Shown: piece by piece, positions 1 through 6,985 of the stretch | Layout: every line of letters starts with the position of its first letter | How positions within the stretch are numbered: the first letter of the stretch is position 1 | NCBI GenBank assembly: GCA_012959845.1 | Contig: DUCL01000021.1 | Span: 1 to 8,121, forward strand | Direction of reading: 5' to 3' | Length of the DNA stretch: 8,121 bases | Source: Candidatus Poseidoniales archaeon | Lineage (GTDB): Archaea > Thermoplasmatota > Poseidoniia > Poseidoniales > Poseidoniaceae | The notes under the pieces: generated by a model | Seen by the model: the letters and a program-made list of their open reading frames with translations, nothing else | What the model was told of the DNA's origin: nothing | Database searches by the model: none | Program-made: the position numbers and the translations under genes

Positions 1-2148
1 TGTGGAATCGGCATCGGATTGCTGGTCATTTCCGATTTCTCCGCCCCTCAATAGGTGCAAATGGTATGCATTGGCGACAAGTTCCCATTCCAAGCGTTTT
101 GCTTTGTAGCCTTGATCACTACAGTGGTCTGCTAAATCGGCAGTTTCTTCAAGCGTATGAGTCCAATCAGTTCCACGCAAATAGGACTTTAGTTGGCGAT
201 GAGCCATCAAATCCGGATATCTTCTAATCGGTGATGTAAAGTGAACATAAGCATCCAAATTAAGACCAAAATGTCCAAGATTTACTTCACTATAGGTTGC
301 TCTTTGCATTAACTGAAATAATCCTTGGTCAACAACTCTTCGAACAATTTCATCTAATTCACTTGCTTCTTTTTGTGCATCGGCCAGTGAATCCAAAATA
401 TCGTTTCTAGCTTCAGGATTCAATACACCTTGCAAGTATTCATCAACATCACTCGTATCTTTGTCCTCATCTGTTGCATTGGATATTTCGATACTTCCGC
501 CTGAAATATCAGCCCATGCACCGAGAAGGTTTGACAAATGGTCAGTATCCGATTCGCCCTGCTTACGACTGCTCGGTAAAGGGAGGCGAATATTTACTCC
601 TAATGCTTCTAATTTAGCATTTAATCCTTCAACTTCAGGGGCATCGGGTGGTGCGTGACATCTCCAAGGTAATGGGGCGCCAGCCTTTCCTAACAAGTGG
701 CCTATTGCAGAATTGGTTGCGACCATTAGAGATTCTATCATCCGAGTAGCATCATTTGGCCACTTGACTTCAACAGTTATTTGGTCATCACCAATAACCC
801 GAGGGCGCAATTCAGCATTAGAGATATTCAATCGTAATTCTTTTTGTTGCCACTTTTTTGCCAGCGCAAACATCCCCGAGAATTGCGGGTTATCCAGTGC
901 ATCTTCATATGCCATGTTTTGTTTTACTTCGATGATGGCTTCGTAAGCAGCAACATCATCAATTTCACCAGCGCCATCAAGTTTCATTGCTACAACCATG
1001 GCGTATCTTGGCATTTTTTCTCGCAATGAACAAAGGTCGTCAGCAAGTCTTGGAGGTAGCATTGGTAGTACTGTATGAGGCAAATATACCGAAGTGGCAC
1101 GGGCTCTTGCCGCAGCGTCAAGACTTGTATTTGGCTTGACGTAATGCGCTACATCAGCAATTGCAACCCATAGTGTTTGAATTCCATTCTCTTCAACCAA
1201 ACAAACAGCATCGTCGAAATCTTTTGCATCATGTGGGTCAATGGTGACAAAGGGTAGATGGCGCAAATCAGTTCTTCCATCCCTTATTGCCATTTCAGCA
1301 TCAACTTCCTTTAGCAGTTCTGCTTTTGCACAAAGTGATTGATCATATTCTCTTGGGAATGGGTTTGCATTGGCTTTTCTTCTCGCCAATAGCCGCGAAT
1401 CTAGAAGTTGTTTTGCATCCCAATGTTGCCCCGAAACCAGCAGTAGTGCCATAGACGGTTCTGCTTCAGGGAATCTCGTTCCACCTCTTCTCTTTGCGAT
1501 AAAGCGACTTTCTTTGAGCAGTGAAAAATTACCCCATGTCATGATATTTTTCCCAGGCGTTAGAGTAAATTCATCTGGATAATCTTGCCCTAACAAATCA
1601 GCAAGCCATACACTTTCGAGCAAGGAATACCGGTTTGCATCTTCTTCACTGACATAATTGAATTGTGCAGTAGTATCATCATTTGGTAATTCATCACCAA
1701 CCCTTAGAGGAGGCCTGCCCCAAAGAGATGTGCCGCCTTTGTTGGCATGTCTTGAAGAGAAAGCCCTCCAATCAGATACTGCGGATTCGATAATTTCAAC
1801 ATCAGCAGGTTTGACCAATCTAACCATCTTATCTTCTAGTGATGTAAATCGTTCATTCTTTTTACGACCAATAGCAAGTGCTTCGTCTATTGCGCTACGA
1901 AAGGCCCTCTCAGCCTTCGCATCAATTGAAAATCGCAACTGCAAGTTTTCACCATCAATAATGAGGTCAGCAATTTGCTGATTATCCCATGACCGTCCCC
2001 ACAATTCCTCATTATCGGCAAATTGCAGTGATAAGCGGCGCCATAATTTTTCATCTTCAGGAACTTGTGGACCTTTTTTGTTTTGATGTTTGCCAGCGCG
2101 ATTTGAGTTTGGGCCACGCCCTCTACCACCACCGCGCCCTCTCGCCAT
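1..2148 (-). CDS. RNB-family 3'-5' exoribonuclease (RNase II/R-like), C-terminus cut by window edge
   Basis: Predicted processive 3'-5' RNA exonuclease; 716 codons are visible with no stop before the edge. The RNB catalytic signature is clear: residues 303-314 read IDPHDAKDFDDA, giving the metal-binding aspartates D304, D310, D312 and D313. It is preceded by the typical DLRHLPFVT stretch. The second family signature, HFTSPIRRYPDL, lies at residues 636-647. By family length, an S1 RNA-binding domain should follow beyond the edge. The first 20 residues are rich in Arg and Gly (MARGRGGGRGRG). The roughly 270 residues between this tail and the RNB core have no motif I recognise. The start is well fixed: an in-frame stop lies at 2158-2160, only three sense codons upstream, and there is no other initiator between. 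No good Shine-Dalgarno site is visible. It lies 49 bases downstream of the J-protein gene on the same strand, so co-transcription is plausible. RNB enzymes are patchy in archaea. Confidence 0.93.
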   Translation of the reverse strand, partial: MARGRGGGRGRGPNSNRAGKHQNKKGPQVPEDEKLWRRLSLQFADNEELWGRSWDNQQIADLIIDGENLQLRFSIDAKAERAFRSAIDEALAIGRKKNERFTSLEDKMVRLVKPADVEIIESAVSDWRAFSSRHANKGGTSLWGRPPLRVGDELPNDDTTAQFNYVSEEDANRYSLLESVWLADLLGQDYPDEFTLTPGKNIMTWGNFSLLKESRFIAKRRGGTRFPEAEPSMALLLVSGQHWDAKQLLDSRLLARRKANANPFPREYDQSLCAKAELLKEVDAEMAIRDGRTDLRHLPFVTIDPHDAKDFDDAVCLVEENGIQTLWVAIADVAHYVKPNTSLDAAARARATSVYLPHTVLPMLPPRLADDLCSLREKMPRYAMVVAMKLDGAGEIDDVAAYEAIIEVKQNMAYEDALDNPQFSGMFALAKKWQQKELRLNISNAELRPRVIGDDQITVEVKWPNDATRMIESLMVATNSAIGHLLGKAGAPLPWRCHAPPDAPEVEGLNAKLEALGVNIRLPLPSSRKQGESDTDHLSNLLGAWADISGGSIEISNATDEDKDTSDVDEYLQGVLNPEARNDILDSLADAQKEASELDEIVRRVVDQGLFQLMQRATYSEVNLGHFGLNLDAYVHFTSPIRRYPDLMAHRQLKSYLRGTDWTHTLEETADLADHCSDQGYKAKRLEWELVANAYHLHLLRGGEIGNDQQSDADST

Positions 2149-2197
2149 ATAGACACGTCAAGGTAACAGGTGATGAAGTATTGTTTGCACAATAATT

Positions 2198-3112
2198 TTA
2201 CAATCCACTTTCTTGTAATGTTTTCAAGGCCTTGAGTTGTTGCTTGGTTAATTGGTCAGTTTCTTGTAAAACGAATTCAAGGTCCAAATCACCACCATCA
2301 AATCCTGCACCGGCCATTCTTCTTCGGTCACCGATTTGAGTATTAGCAGCGACACTTAGATTTCCAGATTTCCCAGAAGGTAGTTTAATTTTGATTTTGC
2401 CGCCCAAGACCAGTGTTGAATATGGAGTTGATACTTCTTGAACTAACACACCATCTTCCCAATAAGTACCTTCACCAGCATCGATTCTAATCGACACCAA
2501 CACATCTCCAGTATCTCCTTGAGGGTGGTCATGACCTTGGCCCTTTAGGCGTTTTATTTGACCATGGCTTGCACCAGCAGCAATAGTGATTTTCAGCGTA
2601 GTTGTCTTGGTTTCCATCTCATTACCATTTTTTCTGAATCGTTTGAAAGTAAATGGAAATTTACCACCCTTCTTTGCTTCATCCATCGTGATGTCAATTC
2701 CAACATTGATGTCGGCGCCCTTGGGACGTCTTTCCTGAGCACTTTGGTTTCGTTGCCTAGTAGCGCCGCCGCCAAACATTTGGCCGAACATATCTTCCAT
2801 TCCGCCTCCGCCGAATGGATTGCCCCCTCTACCACTGAATTGGTTGCCGCCTCTTCCGCCGAATGGATTGCCCCCCCTTCCGCCGAACATATTCTCCATC
2901 TGTTGCTTTTGGTCAAACTCTCTGCGTGAATCTGCAGTTCCAACTTTATCATATGCTGCTTGAACTTCTTTGAATTTAGCCTCAGCAGCAGCATCATTTG
3001 GATTACGATCTGGGTGGAATTGGCGAGCTTTTTTACGGAAAGAGCGTTTGATTTCAGCATCGCTTGCCCCTTTGCCAACACCTAATACGGAGTAGGGGTC
3101 GCGTTCTGCCAT
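2198..3112 (-). CDS. Class II J-domain co-chaperone (DnaJ/CbpA-like, no zinc finger)
   Basis: Hsp40-type co-chaperone expected to stimulate the ATPase of DnaK/Hsp70 and deliver unfolded clients in the cytoplasm. The 304 residues have three parts. A J domain spans about residues 5-70, with the HPD motif at residues 33-35 inside a basic helix. A Gly/Phe-rich linker spans about residues 74-118 and contains repeated GGRGGNPF units. A C-terminal substrate-binding region of the DnaJ type spans about residues 130-300. The four CxxCxGxG repeats of class I DnaJ are absent, so this is the CbpA/DnaJB type (class II) rather than canonical DnaJ. The gene starts at ATG 3112 with no strong Shine-Dalgarno site. 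A TATA-like box lies about 40 bases upstream on the minus strand. The exoribonuclease gene follows on the same strand. The domain assignment is secure. The partner Hsp70 is not in the window. Confidence 0.94.
   Translation of the reverse strand: MAERDPYSVLGVGKGASDAEIKRSFRKKARQFHPDRNPNDAAAEAKFKEVQAAYDKVGTADSRREFDQKQQMENMFGGRGGNPFGGRGGNQFSGRGGNPFGGGGMEDMFGQMFGGGATRQRNQSAQERRPKGADINVGIDITMDEAKKGGKFPFTFKRFRKNGNEMETKTTTLKITIAAGASHGQIKRLKGQGHDHPQGDTGDVLVSIRIDAGEGTYWEDGVLVQEVSTPYSTLVLGGKIKIKLPSGKSGNLSVAANTQIGDRRRMAGAGFDGGDLDLEFVLQETDQLTKQQLKALKTLQESGL
2808..2879 (-). repeat. Three tandem 24-bp units inside the J-protein Gly/Phe linker
   Basis: Three adjacent 24-base units lie at 2808-2831, 2832-2855 and 2856-2879. 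The first and third differ at only two positions; the middle one is more diverged. Each encodes one 8-residue Gly/Arg/Asn/Phe unit. The start of a fourth unit follows at 2880. Unit number could vary by slippage or unequal recombination while keeping the frame. Confidence 0.85.
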
Positions 3113-3150
3113 ATCGTTACTGTCAAAGTAGGCCCTTCATCAATGCTCGG

Positions 3151-3160
3151 ATTTATTATT
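3151..3160 (-). promoter_or_regulatory. TATA-like box for the J-protein gene
   Basis: Read on the minus strand this is AATAATAAAT, centred about 43 bases upstream of the ATG at 3112. With the usual archaeal spacing of about 25 bases, transcription would begin near 3130 and leave a leader of roughly 17 bases. It is the best A/T-rich box in the divergent region on this strand, but it is assigned by eye only. Confidence 0.4.
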
Positions 3161-3237
3161 GACTATTTCCTACCCAAATTTCGGGTCTTAGATTGAAATA
3201 TTTTAACACTTAGGACTTCTTTTTCCTATCAAAGCGG

Positions 3238-3244
3238 TTATATT
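3238..3244 (+). promoter_or_regulatory. TATA-like box for secE-spt5
   Basis: TTATATT, preceded by a purine-rich stretch (CAAAGCGG) that could serve as the TFB-recognition element. A start about 25 bases downstream (near 3266) would retain the GAGGTT ribosome-binding site at 3270-3275 and give a leader of about 15 bases before ATG 3281. A second A/T-rich box, GAAATATTTTAA at 3195-3206, is an alternative that would give a leader of about 55 bases. I cannot decide between them from sequence alone. Confidence 0.4.
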
Positions 3245-3280
3245 GGGTTGGCAATTGGGCAGGTTGTCCGAGGTTATACC

Positions 3281-3553
3281 ATGTCAACTGAAAACAGCGA
3301 AACTCAATCATTTGAGAGCAAAGTCCAAGATAAACAAGATTGGATTGAATCACAATTCCGCAAGGTCTCAAGAGGCTCATGGGCTCGCATTCTGCGTATG
3401 GCAAGAAAGCCAACTCCTCAAGAGTTTAAGCAAACTGTAATCATTTGTGGAATCGGACTATTCGTATTAGGGGCTATTGGTTTTGCAATGCTTGTATTGA
3501 TGGACAATTTCATACCATACTTAATCCATGATGTTTTTGACATTGGTAACTGA
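3281..3553 (+). CDS. secE: Preprotein translocase subunit SecE / Sec61-gamma
   Basis: Small tail-anchored clamp subunit of the SecYE protein-conducting channel in the cytoplasmic membrane. The 90-residue product has an amphipathic, basic stretch at about residues 33-50 that includes PTPQEFKQT, the conserved Pro-x-x-x-Glu-Phe region of archaeal and eukaryotic SecE/Sec61-gamma. One membrane span follows at about residues 53-73. The start is ATG 3281, with GAGGTT at 3270-3275 five bases upstream. A longer TTG start at 3248 would bypass this site and is rejected. The N-terminal region before the amphipathic helix is about 30 residues, hydrophilic and rich in Glu, Asp, Gln and Ser. It makes the protein longer than the usual archaeal SecE of about 55-65 residues. 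spt5 follows 14 bases later, as is standard for archaea, so the two are probably one transcript. Confidence 0.93.
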   Translation: MSTENSETQSFESKVQDKQDWIESQFRKVSRGSWARILRMARKPTPQEFKQTVIICGIGLFVLGAIGFAMLVLMDNFIPYLIHDVFDIGN

Positions 3554-3567
3554 AAGAGGGGAATATT

Positions 3568-4485
3568 ATGACAGGCGCATTTGTAGTATTTGTTAGATTT
3601 GAAGAAAAGCTTCTCCTTCTAAAGAGGGGAGAATCGGATGGAGATTTCCCTGGACTTTGGGATGGAATATGGGGTATCGCAGATTCTCCAGAGGAAGTAA
3701 TTCAACGTGTTTCAGACTCAACCGGAATTCCTGTTGAGGATTTGCACTATGAATGTACAGGGCCAGAACGAGGAATTGACATGGGCCGTAATTTGGTTGA
3801 TGTAATGCCGATACTTGTTATTGCTAATAGTGATGAGATTAATGTCACAGGACGCTATACTGAAGGAGTTTGGGTTGACCCGGGCCAATTACAAGACTAT
3901 CAGTGTATTTTCTCAAATATTGACATGGAGAATGCTAATGGATTGTTCAAGGAAATGTATGGTTCAGTTGGTTCTTTCCTATTTATTGTCAAGACCGCAA
4001 TTGGCTCGGAGAAAAGAGTTGCAGACGAAATGTATGCACGTTTGCATGGTAGTGGTTCATTGACCGCACTTCAAGATGATGTCATGTCTATTCTACACCC
4101 TCCAAGTATGCGAGGATATGTATTCGTTGAATCTAGTGCATTGCACCACGTTGAGAAATTGATTGGTCGTTCTGGTGGAAGAGACCCTAAGGCACGCCGT
4201 GGTCTAAATCAAACACCTCTAAAGAATGCAAAGACAGTACTTCCTGGTGAAGCACCATTGCAAGATATTCTTCCATACCTAGAACCGAAGGCAGTAACTT
4301 CTGGAATTGAAGTCGGTTGTATCGTTGAAATAGTTACAGGTGCATTCAAGGGCGAAAAGGCTCGTGTTATCAGTGTTGCAGAATTGAAAGAAGAAGTTAG
4401 CATGGAGTTGTATGAACAACCGATTCCAATGACCTTGAACATGCGTGGCGACCACGTCCGCGTGGTCGAAAGAGTCGGCGAATGA
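3568..4485 (+). CDS. spt5: Transcription elongation factor Spt5 with an N-terminal Nudix-like domain
   Basis: The C-terminal part is archaeal Spt5 (NusG homologue), which binds the RNA polymerase clamp with Spt4 and promotes processive elongation. The NGN domain spans about residues 137-240, with the hallmark RGYVFVE at 182-188 and VLPGE at 224-228. A KOW domain spans about residues 245-300, with IVTGAFKGEKARV and the terminal RGDHVRV. The first roughly 128 residues are not part of normal Spt5, which is about 145-170 residues in archaea. They follow the Nudix hydrolase pattern: a first strand with KLLLLKR, then FPGLWDG, a helix PEEVIQRVSDSTGI at 41-54, and WVDPGQL at 102-108. The Nudix box is degenerate: the acidic residues of REUxEExGU are mostly replaced, leaving Q46, R47, D50 and S51. 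I infer a non-catalytic or altered domain. The start is ATG 3568 with GAGGGG at 3556-3561 six bases upstream. Met130 sits exactly at the domain junction. Confidence 0.93.
   Translation: MTGAFVVFVRFEEKLLLLKRGESDGDFPGLWDGIWGIADSPEEVIQRVSDSTGIPVEDLHYECTGPERGIDMGRNLVDVMPILVIANSDEINVTGRYTEGVWVDPGQLQDYQCIFSNIDMENANGLFKEMYGSVGSFLFIVKTAIGSEKRVADEMYARLHGSGSLTALQDDVMSILHPPSMRGYVFVESSALHHVEKLIGRSGGRDPKARRGLNQTPLKNAKTVLPGEAPLQDILPYLEPKAVTSGIEVGCIVEIVTGAFKGEKARVISVAELKEEVSMELYEQPIPMTLNMRGDHVRVVERVGE
4449..4468 (+). other. Perfect 8-bp inverted repeat at the 3' end of spt5
   Basis: CGACCACG, TCCG loop, CGTGGTCG. It lies inside codons for the conserved GDHVRVVE tail of Spt5, ends 15 bases before the end of its stop codon, and is more G/C-rich than the surrounding coding sequence. 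The RNA would form a strong tetraloop hairpin. It may be a by-product of encoding this conserved peptide, but the codon choices maximise the symmetry. Confidence 0.5.
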
Positions 4486-4531
4486 TCTTGTACGAAAACA
4501 ATGCTTTTGGACATATATTGCCAAATTGTCA

Positions 4532-4562
4532 TCAACTTTGGAGAGTATTCTCCGCAAGTTGA
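4532..4562 (+). terminator. Hairpin between spt5 and rpl11 (possible terminator or processing site)
   Basis: TCAACTT pairs with AAGTTGA, and GGAGA pairs with TCTCC around a GTAT loop; a T/GC internal mismatch separates the two stems, giving 12 base pairs in total. No U-rich run follows, so intrinsic termination is uncertain. It sits between the spt5 stop and the TATA box of the ribosomal genes, where transcript separation or processing would be expected. Confidence 0.4.
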
Positions 4563-4586
4563 ATCACTATTGATGTCGCGGCGCGG

Positions 4587-4593
4587 TTAAATA
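4587..4593 (+). promoter_or_regulatory. TATA box for the ribosomal protein genes
   Basis: TTAAATA, preceded by a G/C-rich GCGGCGCGG stretch in the position of the TFB-recognition element. A start near 4616 would give a leader of about 30 bases that contains GGAG at 4634-4637, correctly placed for ATG 4647. This supports a separate promoter for rpl11-rpl1-rpl10-rpl12, downstream of secE-spt5. Confidence 0.55.
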
Positions 4594-4646
4594 GGGGAGT
4601 TTAGTCGGCGAAATGCCCACGTCTGTGAGTAATGGAGTTGACACAT

Positions 4647-4928
4647 ATGCCGAAACCTTGGACATCGAAGCTGATAATCAAAGCTCTTGGAGTCAAGAAG
4701 TGTAATGGTAGTCTCGACGCCGCTACTGAAAGCCTCTCACTAGAGAAAGCAATGGGAGTTGCAAAGGAGAAGGCAGACTTGGGACATTTGACCGGTGCTG
4801 ACCTAAAGGCACAAACCAGAGAAATTATCGGAACATGCGTTTCTATGCGTGTAAAGATTGACGGTCACTGGGCAAACGAAGCGCTAACCATCATTAGCAA
4901 TGGAGATTGGGACGAGCGATTTAATTGA
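4647..4928 (+). CDS. rpl11: Ribosomal protein L11 (uL11), C-terminal domain only
   Basis: Encodes 93 residues from ATG 4647, or 98 from ATG 4632. The whole product aligns with the second half of L11. It begins at the linker (WTSKLIIKALGVKK, matching the family's PxTxLIxKxLGIxK), continues through the helical RNA-binding domain (AMGVAKEKADLGHLTGADLKA), and ends with GTCVSM and the DxxDERF-like tail. That domain binds the GTPase-associated centre of 23S rRNA. The glycine/proline-rich N-terminal domain (about 70 residues, normally with GPPLGP) is missing. An in-frame TGA at 4626-4628 closes the reading frame, and only 161 bases separate spt5 from ATG 4647, so it is not hidden upstream. ATG 4647 is preferred because GGAG (4634-4637) lies nine bases upstream; ATG 4632 has no well-placed site. 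The identity is firm. Whether the short form is functional is inference, though no damage is seen within the retained domain. Confidence 0.88.
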   Translation: MPKPWTSKLIIKALGVKKCNGSLDAATESLSLEKAMGVAKEKADLGHLTGADLKAQTREIIGTCVSMRVKIDGHWANEALTIISNGDWDERFN

Positions 4929-4940
4929 AATTCACGAACC

Positions 4941-4973
4941 GCGGTAGAGGCAGTAACTTGCCTCGCCGACCGC
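4941..4973 (+). promoter_or_regulatory. Candidate L1-binding mRNA hairpin upstream of rpl1
   Basis: GCGGT (4941-4945) pairs with ACCGC (4969-4973), and GAGGCA (4947-4952) pairs with TGCCTC (4959-4964) around a GTAACT loop. The two helices are separated by an asymmetric internal loop (A opposite GCCG). The structure ends one base before the GAGGTGA ribosome-binding site of rpl1. Two helices flanking an asymmetric loop is the general form of L1 target sites in rRNA and autoregulated mRNAs, so translational feedback by L1 is a reasonable inference. The pairing itself is directly visible. Confidence 0.55.
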
Positions 4974-4986
4974 AGAGGTGACTATT

Positions 4987-5627
4987 ATGGAACAAAAAAT
5001 AAACCAAGCAATCAAAGATGCATTGAGTAATGCACCTAAGCGTAAGTTCGTTGAATCCGTGGATATTACTTTCACAATCAGGGATGTCGACTTAAAGAAT
5101 CCAACTAACCGTATCAAGGAAGAAATTCGTCTTCCATCTGGTCGTGGACGAGAATTAAAAATCGCAATGTTCGCTGCAAGCGAGGCCGCAACAAAGGCTA
5201 AGGCAGCCGGACTCACTGTTTTCTCACCTCAAGATATTGAGGATTTAGGCGGTAACAAGGGGAAAGCAAAGAAAATTGCAAACTCTTACGACTTCTTCCT
5301 ATCGGAAGTTCCTCACATGGGACTTATCGGTAGATACCTCGGTGTTGTTCTAGGTCCTCGTGGTAAAATGCCACGTCCCGTGCCTCCAACATTAGACCCA
5401 GGCGTTATTGCTGCAGGTTTGATGTCAACAGTTGTTGTCAAGTCTGGTGACAAAACTACCTTCCATACCGCATTCGGAACTGCAAATCAAAGCGAAGAGG
5501 AACTTCAAGCAAATGCTATGGCTGTCTACAACCGTGTAATCTCAAAATTAGAGCGTGGTCTTGGAAACATACGCTCTCTTTACATCAAGACTTCAATGGG
5601 TCCAGCCCAACAAATTGAGGTGATTAA

Positions 5628-5631
<4 letters not shown>
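4987..5631 (+). CDS. rpl1: Ribosomal protein L1 (uL1)
   Basis: L1 forms the mobile stalk that steers deacylated tRNA out of the ribosomal E site, and in archaea and bacteria it can repress its own mRNA. The 214 residues match normal archaeal length (about 210-220). The family signature LGPRGKMP is at residues 122-129, within the characteristic LGVVLGPRGKMPRPVPP stretch. Other typical segments are the N-terminal KRKFVESVDITFTIRDVDLK and the C-terminal KTSMGPAQQIEV. The start is ATG 4987, with a complete GAGGTGA at 4975-4981 and a five-base spacer. The GTG at 4978 lies inside that ribosome-binding site and is rejected. The gene follows rpl11 after 58 bases, which are largely occupied by a hairpin. 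Its 3' end overlaps the start of rpl10. Nothing in the protein is unusual. Confidence 0.97.
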
Positions 5632-6650
<1,019 letters not shown>

Positions 6651-6674
6651 ACGAAAATATTGAGGTGAAAAAGA

Positions 6675-6974
6675 ATGGAATACGTATACGCTGCTATGCT
6701 ACTGCACGCTGCTGGAAAAGACATGACTGAAGACGCTGTCACCGCCACTTTGGCTGGTGCTGGTGTAGATGTAGACGCTGCTCGCGTGAAGGCACTTTGT
6801 GCCTCTCTCGCTGGTGTCGACATCGCTGATGCTATGGCTCAAGCTGTCGCTGCACCGGCTGCTGCTGCTCCCGCAGCTGCAGCTTCCTCCGCTGACGCCC
6901 CTGCTGCTGCAGAGGAAGAAGAGGAAGAGGAAGAAGAAGCTGGTTTCGACGGTCTTGGCTCCCTATTCGGTTGA
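6675..6974 (+). CDS. rpl12: Ribosomal protein L12 (archaeal P1-type stalk protein)
   Basis: Flexible stalk protein that dimerises on L10 and recruits translational GTPases through its C-terminal tail. The 99 residues show the usual order. A helical dimerisation domain spans about residues 1-58, starting MEYVYAAMLLHAAGKDMTEDAV. An alanine/proline-rich hinge spans about residues 60-79, followed by a run of nine glutamates and then AGFDGLGSLFG. It is the eukaryote-like P1 type and unrelated in fold to bacterial L7/L12. The start is ATG 6675 with GAGGTGA at 6662-6668 and a six-base spacer, 24 bases after the L10 stop. Coding sequence in the hinge is richer in G/C than upstream genes because of the many Ala codons. 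It is the last gene of the ribosomal cluster; a long structured region follows immediately. Confidence 0.97.
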   Translation: MEYVYAAMLLHAAGKDMTEDAVTATLAGAGVDVDAARVKALCASLAGVDIADAMAQAVAAPAAAAPAAAASSADAPAAAEEEEEEEEEAGFDGLGSLFG

Positions 6975-6985
6975 ATTGGACTCCC

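Noticed and set aside
2179..2194. Small hairpin (TATTGT, TTGC loop, ACAATA) between the J-protein and exoribonuclease genes
   Set aside because: Six A/T-rich pairs with no U-tract on the minus strand; too weak to call a terminator, and the two genes may be co-transcribed.
2593..3081. 162-codon frame overlapping the J-protein gene on the same strand
   Set aside because: It lies wholly inside a confident J-protein gene and has no recognisable domain.
3248..3280. TTG start extending SecE by 11 residues
   Set aside because: It would place the GAGGTT site inside the coding region; ATG 3281 has that site at proper spacing.
4611..4711. A second frame upstream of and overlapping rpl11 (ATG 4613, reading MPTSVSNGVDTYAETLD) that might be the missing L11 N-terminus after a frameshift
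   Set aside because: It overlaps the L11 frame rather than preceding it, has no GPPLGP or other N-terminal-domain signature, and ends in a stop after about 30 codons.
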